NCBI GenBank assembly: GCA_944472155.2
Contig: OX235279.1
Coordinates: forward strand, 136,062,920-136,126,919
Direction of reading: 5' to 3'
Source of the DNA: Trichobilharzia szidati
Lineage: Eukaryota > Platyhelminthes > Trematoda > Strigeidida > Schistosomatidae
DNA: 64,000 nt
Shown here: positions 10,189 to 23,078 of the stretch, one piece after another
Layout of the letters: every line of letters begins with the position of its first letter
How positions within the stretch are numbered: the stretch's first letter is position 1
Program-made: the position numbers and the translations under genes
The notes under the pieces: generated by a model
What the model was told of the DNA's origin: nothing
The model's database searches: none
The model's input: the letters and a program-made list of their open reading frames with translations, nothing else

Positions 10189-11896
10189 TTCGTCTTTTTA
10201 TCAATACAACGGTTGGGGTGACGGTTTTCAGCAAGCCTGGCTCTTAGGAAAGAAAATTCAGCGTGAAGGCAGTCAGAACGACAAGCCTTTCTTCACGCAT
10301 AGCAGAGGGAGTGAATAAGGCTTCTACTCCTGGGAATAGGCACCAACGAACTATAGAGAATAGTTAATCGTCCACTCCATCCATGTACGTGCTCGGTGGA
10401 TGGATATTTTGGGAGCTGTGTTGTTGTGTGTTGTGTGGAACACACCAGGAGAAGGAATGCCTAGTTCAGATTCATTTTCTAGGGTAAATTCTAAAGATGC
10501 TTGTCAAAGCATCCAACAACTCGACTAAGCTGAGTGTTTTCAAGCTTTGACATAAGACAGTGAGCCAGTAGTGGACCCAGTGGTGACTCCATCGCAACAC
10601 CCTCCTTCTGTCTATATATCTGGTTGTCAGAGCTAACCTGGACGTTGGATGTGCATCTGAGTGAGAGTTGTTTAAGGCAGGTTGTTGGCAGCCCTAGGTC
10701 TAAACTATCTGCATCGATATAGTCGCATATATAGCAGATGGTTTCTGTGAGAGACGCATTAGTAAACAACGAGGTCACGTCTAATGAAAGCATGACTTTG
10801 TCTGAGGCGTCGAAACCTCTGATACCATGAACTAGTTGAATTGTATCAGCAGTGGAAAACTTAGACACTTGCCTTCTGACTGGTTCCCGCATTTCGACTA
10901 GCCATTGAGCCATACGATGATAAGGGGAACCCATCATATGCAGGATCGAACGAAGAGGTAATCCATATAAACGTGGGATTATGGAGCCGACGGGTGAGAC
11001 ACGCTCATGTGAATCTGAGGAGATCATTGACTCGTCTGTCATGTTTTGTAGAACATTTGTCAGTTGGTTTCCAATTAGCTGTGTTTTGTTCATTTCACTC
11101 TGGGATTTGGCGATTTTCGTCCGATCAGAGAGAATCGCTAAGATTTAGTCGACATATTCCTGGCGGTTCAGCGGAACAACGCCTCCGCCTTTATCAGGAC
11201 GACTTGTGGTGGTTTCATGCTTTTCCTTCAGTTCTTTAGGCTGGTCTGGTCTGTGTAGTCTTTGGTCAACAGATTGTGAGAGGTCGGCTTTGAATTGGTA
11301 AATTGATGGCAACAATCAAGAAGAGTTGATTTGAAGTGTTGGAATCAGTGCAGCGATGCGGCTATAAGATCGAAAGTCTGGCTAGTTAAGCTGTTTTGCT
11401 TTGTAAGCTGCACTTGAGTGTGCAGTCTGTTGACGCTGGATACGCTGTTGCAGGACTTATGACCCAGTGACGCAGTGACCGAGTGACACAGCTTGTAGCT
11501 GAGATGTCGAGAGAATGGCAGAATACTGACTGAAGACACATTTGTGGGGATCAGTGGGAAATCTCCTCTCTACTTCTACCGGCTTGAGGCTGTCAGTATT
11601 GTTTGTGATTGGTGAACTGAGACTGATTTTCGATGACAATAGAGATACCATCGTCAAACTGTTGACTTTCACCAGTCGATAGTTCATGAGGACGAGGGAG
11701 CTTGTCTTTTAGACAAGTGGAGAACGACTTCCGGCTGGTGAGGGTCAAGTGGAGTTTCGCCGCAGACAACGTCTTACCCACTGATTTAGAAGGAGGATTT
11801 TCGAGCATATCTGAAGTCTGATCACCCTTAAACTCCAGATTGACGAAGATGCTTTTCTTTGGAACTGAGTTAGTGTCGAGATTGGAATGTTTATCC
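10189..11896 (-). repeat. Satellite unit 5
   Basis: 1708 bp, matching unit 2 everywhere I compared. Confidence 0.95.
10491..11093 (-). pseudogene. PLE RT fragment, unit 5
   Basis: Identical at protein level to the unit 2 fragment. Confidence 0.85.
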
Positions 11897-13604
11897 TTCG
11901 TCTTTTTATCAATACAACGGTTGGGGTGACGGTTTTCAGCAAGCCTGGCTCTTAGGAAAGAAAATTCAGCGTGAAGGCAGTCAGAACGACAAGCCTTTCT
12001 TCACGCATAGCAGAGGGAGTGAATAAGGCTTCTACTCCTGGGAATAGGCACCAACGAACTATAGAGAATAGTTAATCGTCCACTCCATCCATGTACGTGC
12101 TCGGTGGATGGATATTTTGGGAGCTGTGTTGTTGTGTGTTGTGTGGAACACACCAGGAGAAGGAATGCCTAGTTCAGATTCATTTTCTAGGGTAAATTCT
12201 AAAGATGCTTGTCAAAGCATCCAACAACTCGACTAAGCTGAGTGTTTTCAAGCTTTGACATAAGACAGTGAGCCAGTAGTGGACCCAGTGGTGACTCCAT
12301 CGCAACACCCTCCTTCTGTCTATATATCTGGTTGTCAGAGCTAACCTGGACGTTGGATGTGCATCTGAGTGAGAGTTGTTTAAGGCAGGTTGTTGGCAGC
12401 CCTAGGTCTAAACTATCTGCATCGATATAGTCGCATATATAGCAGATGGTTTCTGTGAGAGACGCATTAGTAAACAACGAGGTCACGTCTAATGAAAGCA
12501 TGACTTTGTCTGAGGCGTCGAAACCTCTGATACCATGAACTAGTTGAATTGTATCAGCAGTGGAAAACTTAGACACTTGCCTTCTGACTGGTTCCCGCAT
12601 TTCGGCTAGCCATTGAGCCATACGATGATAAGGGGAACCCATCATATGCAGGATCGAACGAAGAGGTAATCCATATAAACGTGGGATTATGGAGCCGACG
12701 GGTGAGACACGCTCATGTGAATCTGAGGAGATCATTGACTCGTCTGTCATGTTTTGTAGAACATTTGTCAGTTGGTTTCCAATTAGCTGTGTTTTGTTCA
12801 TTTCACTCTGGGATTTGGCGATTTTCGTCCGATCAGAGAGAATCGCTAAGATTTAGTCGACATATTCCTGGCGGTTCAGCGGAACAACGCCTCCGCCTTT
12901 ATCAGGACGACTTGTGGTGGTTTCATGCTTTTCCTTCAGTTCTTTAGGCTGGTCTGGTCTGTGTAGTCTTTGGTCAACAGATTGTGAGAGGTCGGCTTTG
13001 AATTGGTAAATTGATGGCAACAATCAAGAAGAGTTGATTTGAAGTGTTGGAATCAGTGCAGCGATGCGGCTATAAGATCGAAAGTCTGGCTAGTTAAGCT
13101 GTTTTGCTTTGTAAGCTGCACTTGAGTGTGCAGTCTGTTGACGCTGGATACGCTGTTGCAGGACTTATGACCCAGTGACGCAGTGACCGAGTGACACAGC
13201 TTGTAGCTGAGATGTCGAGAGAATGGCAGAATACTGACTGAAGACACATTTGTGGGGATCAGTGGGAAATCTCCTCTCTACTTCTACCGGCTTGAGGCTG
13301 TCAGTATTGTTTGTGATTGGTGAACTGAGACTGATTTTCGATGACAATAGAGATACCATCGTCAAACTGTTGACTTTCACCAGTCGATAGTTCATGAGGA
13401 CGAGGGAGCTTGTCTTTTAGACAAGTGGAGAACGACTTCCGGCTGGTGAGGGTCAAGTGGAGTTTCGCCGCAGACAACGTCTTACCCACTGATTTAGAAG
13501 GAGGATTTTCGAGCATATCTGAAGTCTGATCACCCTTAAACTCCAGATTGACGAAGATGCTTTTCTTTGGAACTGAGTTAGTGTCGAGATTGGAATGTTT
13601 ATCC
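11897..13604 (-). repeat. Satellite unit 6
   Basis: 1708 bp, with a private A-to-G change at about 12605 giving V66A in the RT fragment. Confidence 0.95.
12199..12801 (-). pseudogene. PLE RT fragment, unit 6 (V66A)
   Basis: One substitution, V66A, in the conserved block following SPYHRMAQWL. Confidence 0.85.
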
Positions 13605-15312
13605 TTCGTCTTTTTATCAATACAACGGTTGGGGTGACGGTTTTCAGCAAGCCTGGCTCTTAGGAAAGAAAATTCAGCGTGAAGGCAGTCAGAACGACAA
13701 GCCTTTCTTCACGCATAGCAGAGGGAGTGAATAAGGCTTCTACTCCTGGGAATAGGCACCAACGAACTATAGAGAATAGTTAATCGTCCACTCCATCCAT
13801 GTACGTGCTCGGTGGATGGATATTTTGGGAGCTGTGTTGTTGTGTGTTGTGTGGAACACACCAGGAGAAGGAATGCCTAGTTCAGATTCATTTTCTAGGG
13901 TAAATTCTAAAGATGCTTGTCAAAGCATCCAACAACTCGACTAAGCTGAGTGTTTTCAAGCTTTGACATAAGACAGTGAGCCAGTAGTGGACCCAGTGGT
14001 GACTCCATCGCAACACCCTCCTTCTGTCTATATATCTGGTTGTCAGAGCTAACCTGGACGTTGGATGTGCATCTGAGTGAGAGTTGTTTAAGGCAGGTTG
14101 TTGGCAGCCCTAGGTCTAAACTATCTGCATCGATATAGTCGCATATATAGCAGATGGTTTCTGTGAGAGACGCATTAGTAAACAACGAGGTCACGTCTAA
14201 TGAAAGCATGACTTTGTCTGAGGCGTCGAAACCTCTGATACCATGAACTAGTTGAATTGTATCAGCAGTGGAAAACTTAGACACTTGCCTTCTGACTGGT
14301 TCCCGCATTTCGACTAGCCATTGAGCCATACGATGATAAGGGGAACCCATCATATGCAGGATCGAACGAAGAGGTAATCCATATAAACGTGGGATTATGG
14401 AGCCGACGGGTGAGACACGCTCATGTGAATCTGAGGAGATCATTGACTCGTCTGTCATGTTTTGTAGAACATTTGTCAGTTGGTTTCCAATTAGCTGTGT
14501 TTTGTTCATTTCACTCTGGGATTTGGCGATTTTCGTCCGATCAGAGAGAATCGCTAAGATTTAGTCGACATATTCCTGGCGGTTCAGCGGAACAACGCCT
14601 CCGCCTTTATCAGGACGACTTGTGGTGGTTTCATGCTTTTCCTTCAGTTCTTTAGGCTGGTCTGGTCTGTGTAGTCTTTGGTCAACAGATTGTGAGAGGT
14701 CGGCTTTGAATTGGTAAATTGATGGCAACAATCAAGAAGAGTTGATTTGAAGTGTTGGAATCAGTGCAGCGATGCGGCTATAAGATCGAAAGTCTGGCTA
14801 GTTAAGCTGTTTTGCTTTGTAAGCTGCACTTGAGTGTGCAGTCTGTTGACGCTGGATACGCTGTTGCAGGACTTATGACCCAGTGACGCAGTGACCGAGT
14901 GACACAGCTTGTAGCTGAGATGTCGAGAGAATGGCAGAATACTGACTGAAGACACATTTGTGGGGATCAGTGGGAAATCTCCTCTCTACTTCTACCGGCT
15001 TGAGGCTGTCAGTATTGTTTGTGATTGGTGAACTGAGACTGATTTTCGATGACAATAGAGATACCATCGTCAAACTGTTGACTTTCACCAGTCGATAGTT
15101 CATGAGGACGAGGGAGCTTGTCTTTTAGACAAGTGGAGAACGACTTCCGGCTGGTGAGGGTCAAGTGGAGTTTCGCCGCAGACAACGTCTTACCCACTGA
15201 TTTAGAAGGAGGATTTTCGAGCATATCTGAAGTCTGATCACCCTTAAACTCCAGATTGACGAAGATGCTTTTCTTTGGAACTGAGTTAGTGTCGAGATTG
15301 GAATGTTTATCC
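13605..15312 (-). repeat. Satellite unit 7
   Basis: 1708 bp, matching unit 2 everywhere I compared. Confidence 0.95.
13907..14509 (-). pseudogene. PLE RT fragment, unit 7
   Basis: Identical at protein level to the unit 2 fragment. Confidence 0.85.
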
Positions 15313-17020
15313 TTCGTCTTTTTATCAATACAACGGTTGGGGTGACGGTTTTCAGCAAGCCTGGCTCTTAGGAAAGAAAATTCAGCGTGAAGGCAGTCAG
15401 AACGACAAGCCTTTCTTCACGCATAGCAGAGGGAGTGAATAAGGCTTCTACTCCTGGGAATAGGCACCAACGAACTATAGAGAATAGTTAATCGTCCATT
15501 CCATCCATGTACGTGCTCGGTGGATGGATATTTTGGGAGCTGTGTTGTTGTGTGTTGTGTGGAACACACCAGGAGAAGGAATGCCTAGTTCAGATTCATT
15601 TTCTAGGGTAAATTCTAAAGATGCTTGTCAAAGCATCCAACAACTCGACTAAGCTGAGTGTTTTCAAGCTTTGACATAAGACAGTGAGCCAGTAGTGGAC
15701 CCAGTGGTGACTCCATCGCAACACCCTCCTTCTGTCTATATATCTGGTTGTTAGAGCTAACCTGGACGTTGGATGTGCATCTGAGTGAGAGTTGTTTAAG
15801 GCAGGTTGTTGGCAGCCCTAGGTCTAAACTATCTGCATCGATATAGTCGCATATATAGCAGATGGTTTCTGTGAGAGACGCATTAGTAAACAACGAGGTC
15901 ACGTCTAATGAAAGCATGACTTTGTCTGAGGCGTCGAAATCTCTGATACCATGAACTAGTTGAATTGTATCAGCAGTGGCAAACTTAGACACTTGCCTTC
16001 TGACTGGTTCCGGCATTTCGACTAGCCATTGAGCCATACGATGATAAGGGGAACCCATCATATGCAGGATCGAACGAAGAGGTAATCCATATAAACGTGG
16101 GATTATGGAGCCGACGGGTGAGACACGCTCATGTGAATCTGAGGAGATCATTGACTCGTCTGTCATGTTTTGTAGAACATTTGTCAGTTGGTTTCCAATT
16201 AGCTGTGTTTTGTTCATTTCACTCTGGGATTTGGCGATTTTCGTCCGATCAGAGAGAATCGCTAAGATTTAGTCGACATATTCCTGGCGGTTCAGCGGAA
16301 CAACGCCTCCGCCTTTATCAGGACGACTTGTGGTGGTTTCATGCTTTTCCTTCAGTTCTTTAGGCTGGTCTGGTCTGTGTAATCTTTGGTCAACAGATTG
16401 TGAGAGGTCGGCTTTGAATTGGTAAATTGATGGCAACAATCAAGAAGAGTTGATTTGAAGTGTTGGAATCAGTGCAGCGATGCGGCTATAAGATCGAAAG
16501 TCTGGCTAGTTAAGCTGTTTTGCTTTGTAAGCTGCACTTGAGTGTGCAGTCTGTTGACGCTGGATACGCTGTTGCAGGACTTATGACCCAGTGACGCAGT
16601 GACCGAGTGACACAGCTTGTAGCTGAGATGTCGAGAGAATGGCAGAATACTGACTGAAGACACATTTGTGGGGATCAGTGGGAAATCTCCTCTCTACTTC
16701 TACCGGCTTGAGGCTGTCAGTATTGTTTGTGATTGGTGAACTGAGACTGATTTTCGATGACAATAGAGATACCATCGTCAAACTGTTGACTTTCACCAGT
16801 CGATAGTTCATGAGGACGAGGGAGCTTGTCTTTTAGACAAGTGGAGAACGACTTCCGGCTGGTGAGGGTCAAGTGGAGTTTCGCCGCAGACAACGTCTTA
16901 CCCACTGATTTAGAAGGAGGATTTTCGAGCATATCTGAAGTCTGATCACCCTTAAACTCCAGATTGACGAAGATGCTTTTCTTTGGAACTGAGTTAGTGT
17001 CGAGATTGGAATGTTTATCC
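15313..17020 (-). repeat. Satellite unit 8 (most diverged)
   Basis: 1708 bp. Variants: cgtccattcc at about 15498 (shared with unit 10), ttagagc at about 15752, gaaatctctg at about 15940 and ttccggcat at about 16012 (both shared with unit 9), tggcaaac at about 15980, and gtaatcttt at about 16381. Confidence 0.95.
15615..16217 (-). pseudogene. PLE RT fragment, unit 8 (four substitutions)
   Basis: Substitutions R69P, S80A, G93D and D156N; the first and third are shared with unit 9. It is the most changed copy, yet the frame stays open. Confidence 0.85.
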
Positions 17021-18728
17021 TTCGTCTTTTTATCAATACAACGGTTGGGGTGACGGTTTTCAGCAAGCCTGGCTCTTAGGAAAGAAAATTCAGCGTGAAG
17101 GCAGTCAGAACGACAAGCCTTTCTTCACGCATAGCAGAGGGAGTGAATAAGGCTTCTACTCCTGGGAATAGGCACCAACGAACTATAGAGAATAGTTAAT
17201 CGTCCACTCCATCCATGTACGTGCTCGGTGGATGGATATTTTGGGAGCTGTGTTGTTGTGTGTTGTGTGGAACACACCAGGAGAAGGAATGCCTAGTTCA
17301 GATTCATTTTCTAGGGTAAATTCTAAAGATGCTTGTCAAAGCATCCAACAACTCGACTAAGCTGAGTGTTTTCAAGCTTTGACATAAGACAGTGAGCCAG
17401 TAGTGGACCCAGTGGTGACTCCATCGCAACACCCTCCTTCTGTCTATATATCTGGTTGTCAGAGCTAACCTGGACGTTGGATGTGCATCTGAGTGAGAGT
17501 TGTTTAAGGCAGGTTGTTGGCAGCCCTAGGTCTAAACTATCTGCATCGATATAGTCGCATATATAGCAGATGGTTTCTGTGAGAGACGCATTAGTAAACA
17601 ACGAGGTCACGTCTAATGAAAGCATGACTTTGTCTGAGGCGTCGAAATCTCTGATACCATGAACTAGTTGAATTGTATCAGCAGTGGAAAACTTAGACAC
17701 TTGCCTTCTGACTGGTTCCGGCATTTCGACTAGCCATTGAGCCATACGATGATAAGGGGAACCCATCATATGGAGGATCGAACGAAGAGGTAATCCATAT
17801 AAACGTGGGATTATGGAGCCGACGGGTGAGACACGCTCATGTGAATCTGAGGAGATCATTGACTCGTCTGTCATGTTTTGTAGAACATTTGTCAGTTGGT
17901 TTCCAATTAGCTGTGTTTTGTTCATTTCACTCTGGGATTTGGCGATTTTCGTCCGATCAGAGAGAATCGCTAAGATTTAGTCGACATATTCCTGGCGGTT
18001 CAGCGGAACAACGCCTCCGCCTTTATCAGGACGACTTGTGGTGGTTTCATGCTTTTCCTTCAGTTCTTTAGGCTGGTCTGGTCTGTGTAGTCTTTGGTCA
18101 ACAGATTGTGAGAGGTCGGCTTTGAATTGGTAAATTGATGGCAACAATCAAGAAGAGTTGATTTGAAGTGTTGGAATCAGTGCAGCGATGCGGCTATAAG
18201 ATCGAAAGTCTGGCTAGTTAAGCTGTTTTGCTTTGTAAGCTGCACTTGAGTGTGCAGTCTGTTGACGCTGGATACGCTGTTGCAGGACTTAGGACCCAGT
18301 GACGCAGTGACCGAGTGACACAGCTTGTAGCTGAGATGTCGAGAGAATGGCAGAATACTGACTGAAGACACATTTGTGGGGATCAGTGGGAAATCTCCTC
18401 TCTACTTCTACCGGCTTGAGGCTGTCAGTATTGTTTGTGATTAGTGAACTGAGACTGATTTTCGATGACAATAGAGATACCATCGTCAAACTGTTGACTT
18501 TCACCAGTCGATAGTTCATGAGGACGAGGGAGCTTGTCTTTTAGACAAGTGGAGAACGACTTCCGGCTGGTGAGGGTCAAGTGGAGTTTCGCCGCAGACA
18601 ACGTCTTACCCACTGATTTAGAAGGAGGATTTTCGAGCATATCTGAAGTCTGATCACCCTTAAACTCCAGATTGACGAAGATGCTTTTCTTTGGAACTGA
18701 GTTAGTGTCGAGATTGGAATGTTTATCC
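17021..18728 (-). repeat. Satellite unit 9
   Basis: 1708 bp. It shares two RT-fragment variants with unit 8. It has tatggagg at about 17773, ttaggaccc at about 18293 (which makes an overlapping minus-strand frame read P for H), and the ttagtg variant at about 18443. Confidence 0.95.
17323..17925 (-). pseudogene. PLE RT fragment, unit 9 (two substitutions)
   Basis: R69P and G93D, shared with unit 8, plus a silent change in Leu51, the only synonymous variant I found in this ORF across the array. Confidence 0.85.
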
Positions 18729-20436
18729 TTCGTCTTTTTATCAATACAACGGTTGGGGTGACGGTTTTCAGCAAGCCTGGCTCTTAGGAAAGAAAATTCA
18801 GCGTGAAGGCAGTCAGAACGACAAGCCTTTCTTCACGCATAGCAGAGGGAGTGAATAAGGCTTCTACTCCTGGGAATAGGCACCAACCAACTATAGAGAA
18901 TAGTTAATCGTCCATTCCATCCATGTACGTGCTCGGTGGATGGATATTTTGGGAGCTGTGTTGTTGTGTGTTGTGTGGAACACACCAGGAGAAGGAATGC
19001 CTAGTTCAGATTCATTTTCTAGGGTAAATTCTAAAGATGCTTGTCAAAGCATCCAACAACTCGACTAAGCTGAGTGTTTTCAAGCTTTGACATAAGACAG
19101 TGAGCCAGTAGTGGACCCAGTGGTGACTCCATCGCAACACCCTCCTTCTGTCTATATATCTGGTTGTCAGAGCTAACCTGGACGTTGGATGTGCATCTGA
19201 GTGAGAGTTGTTTAAGGCAGGTTGTTGGCAGCCCTAGGTCTAAACTATCTGCATCGATATAGTCGCATATATAGCAGATGGTTTCTGTGAGAGACGCATT
19301 AGTAAACAACGAGGTCACGTCTAATGAAAGCATGACTTTGTCTGAGGCGTCGAAACCTCTGATACCATGAACTAGTTGAATTGTATCAGCAGTGGAAAAC
19401 TTAGACACTTGCCTTCTGACTGGTTCCCGCATTTCGACTAGCCATTGAGCCATACGATGATAAGGGGAACCCATCATATGCAGGATCGAACGAAGAGGTA
19501 ATCCATATAAACGTGGGATTATGGAGCCGACGGGTGAGACACGCTCATGTGAATCTGAGGAGATCATTGACTCGTCTGTCATGTTTTGTAGAACATTTGT
19601 CAGGTGGTTTCCAATTAGCTGTGTTTTGTTCATTTCACTCTGGGATTTGGCGATTTTCGTCCGATCAGAGAGAATCGCTAAGATTTAGTCGACATATTCC
19701 TGGCGGTTCAGCGGAACAACGCCTCCGCCTTTATCAGGACGACTTGTGGTGGTTTCATGCTTTTCCTTCAGTTCTTTAGGCTGGTCTGGTCTGTGTAGTC
19801 TTTGGTCAACAGATTGTGAGAGGTCGGCTTTGAATTGGTAAATTGATGGCAACAATCAAGAAGAGTTGATTTGAAGTGTTGGAATCAGTGCAGCGATGCG
19901 GCTATAAGATCGAAAGTCTGGCTAGTTAAGCTGTTTTGCTTTGTAAGCTGCACTTGAGTGTGCAGTCTGTTGACGCTGGATACGCTGTTGCAGGACTTAT
20001 GACCCAGTGACGCAGTGACCGAGTGACACAGCTTGTAGCTGAGATGTCGAGAGAATGGCAGAATACTGACTGAAGACACATTTGTGGGGATCAGTGGGAA
20101 ATCTCCTCTCTACTTCTACCGGCTTGAGGCTGTCAGTATTGTTTGTGATTAGTGAACTGAGACTGATTTTCGATGACAATAGAGATACCATCGTCAAACT
20201 GTTGACTTTCACCAGTCGATAGTTCATGAGGACGAGGGAGCTTGTCTTTTAGACAAGTGGAGAACGACTTCCGGCTGGTGAGGGTCAAGTGGAGTTTCGC
20301 CGCAGACAACGTCTTACCCACTGATTTAGAAGGAGGATTTTCGAGCATATCTGAAGTCTGATCACCCTTAAACTCCAGATTGACGAAGATGCTTTTCTTT
20401 GGAACTGAGTTAGTGTCGAGATTGGAATGTTTATCC
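18729..20436 (-). repeat. Satellite unit 10
   Basis: 1708 bp. Variants: accaaccaac at about 18887, cgtccattcc at about 18914 (shared with unit 8), gtcaggtgg at about 19604, and ttagtg at about 20151. Confidence 0.95.
19031..19633 (-). pseudogene. PLE RT fragment, unit 10 (Q10H)
   Basis: One substitution, Q10H; otherwise as in unit 2. Confidence 0.85.
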
Positions 20437-22145
20437 TTCGTCTTTTTATCAATACAACGGTTGGGGTGACGGTTTTCAGCAAGCCTGGCTCTTAGGAAAG
20501 AAAATTCAGCGTGAAGGCAGTCAGAACGACAAGCCTTTCTTCACGCATAGCAGAGGGAGTGAATAAGGCTTCTACTCCTGGGAATAGGCACCAACGAACT
20601 ATAGAGAATAGTTAATCGTCCACTTCCATCCATGTACGTGCTCGGTGGATGGATATTTTGGGAGCTGTGTTGTTGTGTGTTGTGTGGAACACACCAGGAG
20701 AAGGAATGCCTAGTTCAGATTCATTTTCTAGGGTAAATTCTAAAGATGCTTGTCAAAGCATCCAACAACTCGACTAAGCTGAGTGTTTTCAAGCTTTGAC
20801 ATAAGACAGTGAGCCAGTAGTGGACCCAGTGGTGACTCCATCGCAACACCCTCCTTCTGTCTATATATCTGGTTGTCAGAGCTAACCTGGACGTTGGATG
20901 TGCATCTGAGTGAGAGTTGTTTAAGGCAGGTTGTTGGCAGCCCTAGGTCTAAACTATCTGCATCGATATAGTCGCATATATAGCAGATGGTTTCTGTGAG
21001 AGACGCATTAGTAAACAACGAGGTCACGTCTAATGAAAGCATGACTTTGTCTGAGGCGTCGAAACCTCTGATACCATGAACTAGTTGAATTGTATCAGCA
21101 GTGGAAAACTTAGACACTTGCCTTCTGACTGGTTCCCGCATTTCGACTAGCCATTGAGCCATACGATGATAAGGGGAACCCATCATATGCAGGATCGAAC
21201 GAAGAGGTAATCCATATAAACGTGGGATTATGGAGCCGACGGGTGAGACACGCTCATGTGAATCTGAGGAGATCATTGACTCGTCTGTCATGTTTTGTAG
21301 AACATTTGTCAGTTGGTTTCCAATTAGCTGTGTTTTGTTCATTTCACTCTGGGATTTGGCGATTTTCGTCCGATCAGAGAGAATCGCTAAGATTTAGTCG
21401 ACATATTCCTGGCGGTTCAGCGGAACAACGCCTCCGCCTTTATCAGGACGACTTGTGGTGGTTTCATGCTTTTCCTTCAGTTCTTTAGGCTGGTCTGGTC
21501 TGTGTAGTCTTTGGTCAACAGATTGTGAGAGGTCGGCTTTGAATTGGTAAATTGATGGCAACAATCAAGAAGAGTTGATTTGAAGTGTTGGAATCAGTGC
21601 AGCGATGCGGCTATAAGATCGAAAGTCTGGCTAGTTAAGCTGTTTTGCTTTGTAAGCTGCACTTGAGTGTGCAGTCTGTTGACGCTGGATACGCTGTTGC
21701 AGGACTTATGACCCAGTGACGCAGTGACCGAGTGACACAGCTTGTAGCTGAGATGTCGAGAGAATGGCAGAATACTGACTGAAGACACATTTGTGGGGAT
21801 CAGTGGGAAATCTCCTCTCTACTTCTACCGGCTTGAGGCTGTCAGTATTGTTTGTGATTAGTGAACTGAGACTGATTTTCGATGACAATAGAGATACCAT
21901 CGTCAAACTGTTGACTTTCACCAGTCGATAGTTCATGAGGACGAGGGAGCTTGTCTTTTAGACAAGTGGAGAACGACTTCCGGCTGGTGAGGGTCAAGTG
22001 GAGTTTCGCCGCAGACAACGTCTTACCCACTGATTTAGAAGGAGGATTTTCGAGCATATCTGAAGTCTGATCACCCTTAAACTCCAGATTGACGAAGATG
22101 CTTTTCTTTGGAACTGAGTTAGTGTCGAGATTGGAATGTTTATCC
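20437..22145 (-). repeat. Satellite unit 11 (one-base insertion)
   Basis: 1709 bp: one extra T at about 20625 (cacttccatcc rather than cactccatcc). It also carries the ttagtg variant at about 21859. Confidence 0.95.
20740..21342 (-). pseudogene. PLE RT fragment, unit 11
   Basis: Identical at protein level to unit 2. The one-base insertion of this unit falls outside the ORF. Confidence 0.85.
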
Positions 22146-23078
22146 TTCGTCTTTTTATCAATACAACGGTTGGGGTGACGGTTTTCAGCAAGCCTGGCTC
22201 TTAGGAAAGAAAATTCAGCGTGAAGGCAGTCAGAACGACAAGCCTTTCTTCACGCATAGCAGAGGGAGTGAATAAGGCTTCTACTCCTGGGAATAGGCAC
22301 CAACGAACTATAGAGAATAGTTAATCGTCCACTCCATCCATGTACGTGCTCGGTGGATGGATATTTTGGGAGCTGTGTTGTTGTGTGTTGTGTGGAACAC
22401 ACCAGGAGAAGGAATGCCTAGTTCAGATTCATTTTCTAGGGTAAATTCTAAAGATGCTTGTCAAAGCATCCAACAACTCGACTAAGCTGAGTGTTTTCAA
22501 GCTTTGACATAAGACAGTGAGCCAGTAGTGGACCCAGTGGTGACTCCATCGCAACACCCTCCTTCTGTCTATATATCTGGTTGTCAGAGCTAACCTGGAC
22601 GTTGGATGTGCATCTGAGTGAGAGTTGTTTAAGGCAGGTTGTTGGCAGCCCTAGGTCTAAACTATCTGCATCGATATAGTCGCATATATAGCAGATGGTT
22701 TCTGTGAGAGACGCATTAGTAAACAACGAGGTCACGTCTAATGAAAGCATGACTTTGTCTGAGGCGTCGAAACCTCTGATACCATGAACTAGTTGAATTG
22801 TATCAGCAGTGGAAAACTTAGACACTTGCCTTCTGACTGGTTCCCGCATTTCGACTAGCCATTGAGCCATACGATGATAAGGGGAACCCATCATATGCAG
22901 GATCGAACGAAGAGGTAATCCATATAAACGTGGGATTATGGAGCCGACGGGTGAGACACGCTCATGTGAATCTGAGGAGATCATTGACTCGTCTGTCATG
23001 TTTTGTAGAACATTTGTCAGTTGGTTTCCAATTAGCTGTGTTTTGTTCATTTCACTCTGGGATTTGGCGATTTTCGTC
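22146..23078 (-). repeat. Satellite unit 12, truncated by assembly gap
   Basis: The first 933 bp of the unit are present and match the consensus. The sequence then stops at a run of N in the middle of the PLE RT region. Confidence 0.95.
22448..23050 (-). pseudogene. PLE RT fragment, unit 12
   Basis: Identical at protein level to unit 2. It is the last complete copy, 28 bp before the gap. Confidence 0.85.

Larger units (their letters stand above)
1..23078. repeat. Tandem array of a 1708-bp Penelope-derived satellite, 12 units
   Basis: The same block recurs head-to-tail with a period of 1708 bp (1709 in unit 11). Unit starts, phased on the first base of the window, are 1, 5065, 6773, 8481, 10189, 11897, 13605, 15313, 17021, 18729, 20437 and 22146. 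Unit 1 has the same spacing once a 3356-bp insertion (element plus target duplication) is subtracted. Read on the minus strand, each unit contains a PLE N-terminal region, the DKG motif, part of the RT, a foreign stretch, and the PLE linker before the GIY-YIG domain. It lacks the RT palm (YxDD) and the endonuclease. Both ends are open: the window edge on the left, an N gap on the right. Confidence 0.97.

Noticed and set aside
1..23078. CRISPR-like array
   Set aside because: Units are 1708 bp with coding remnants and no spacers, in a eukaryotic context.
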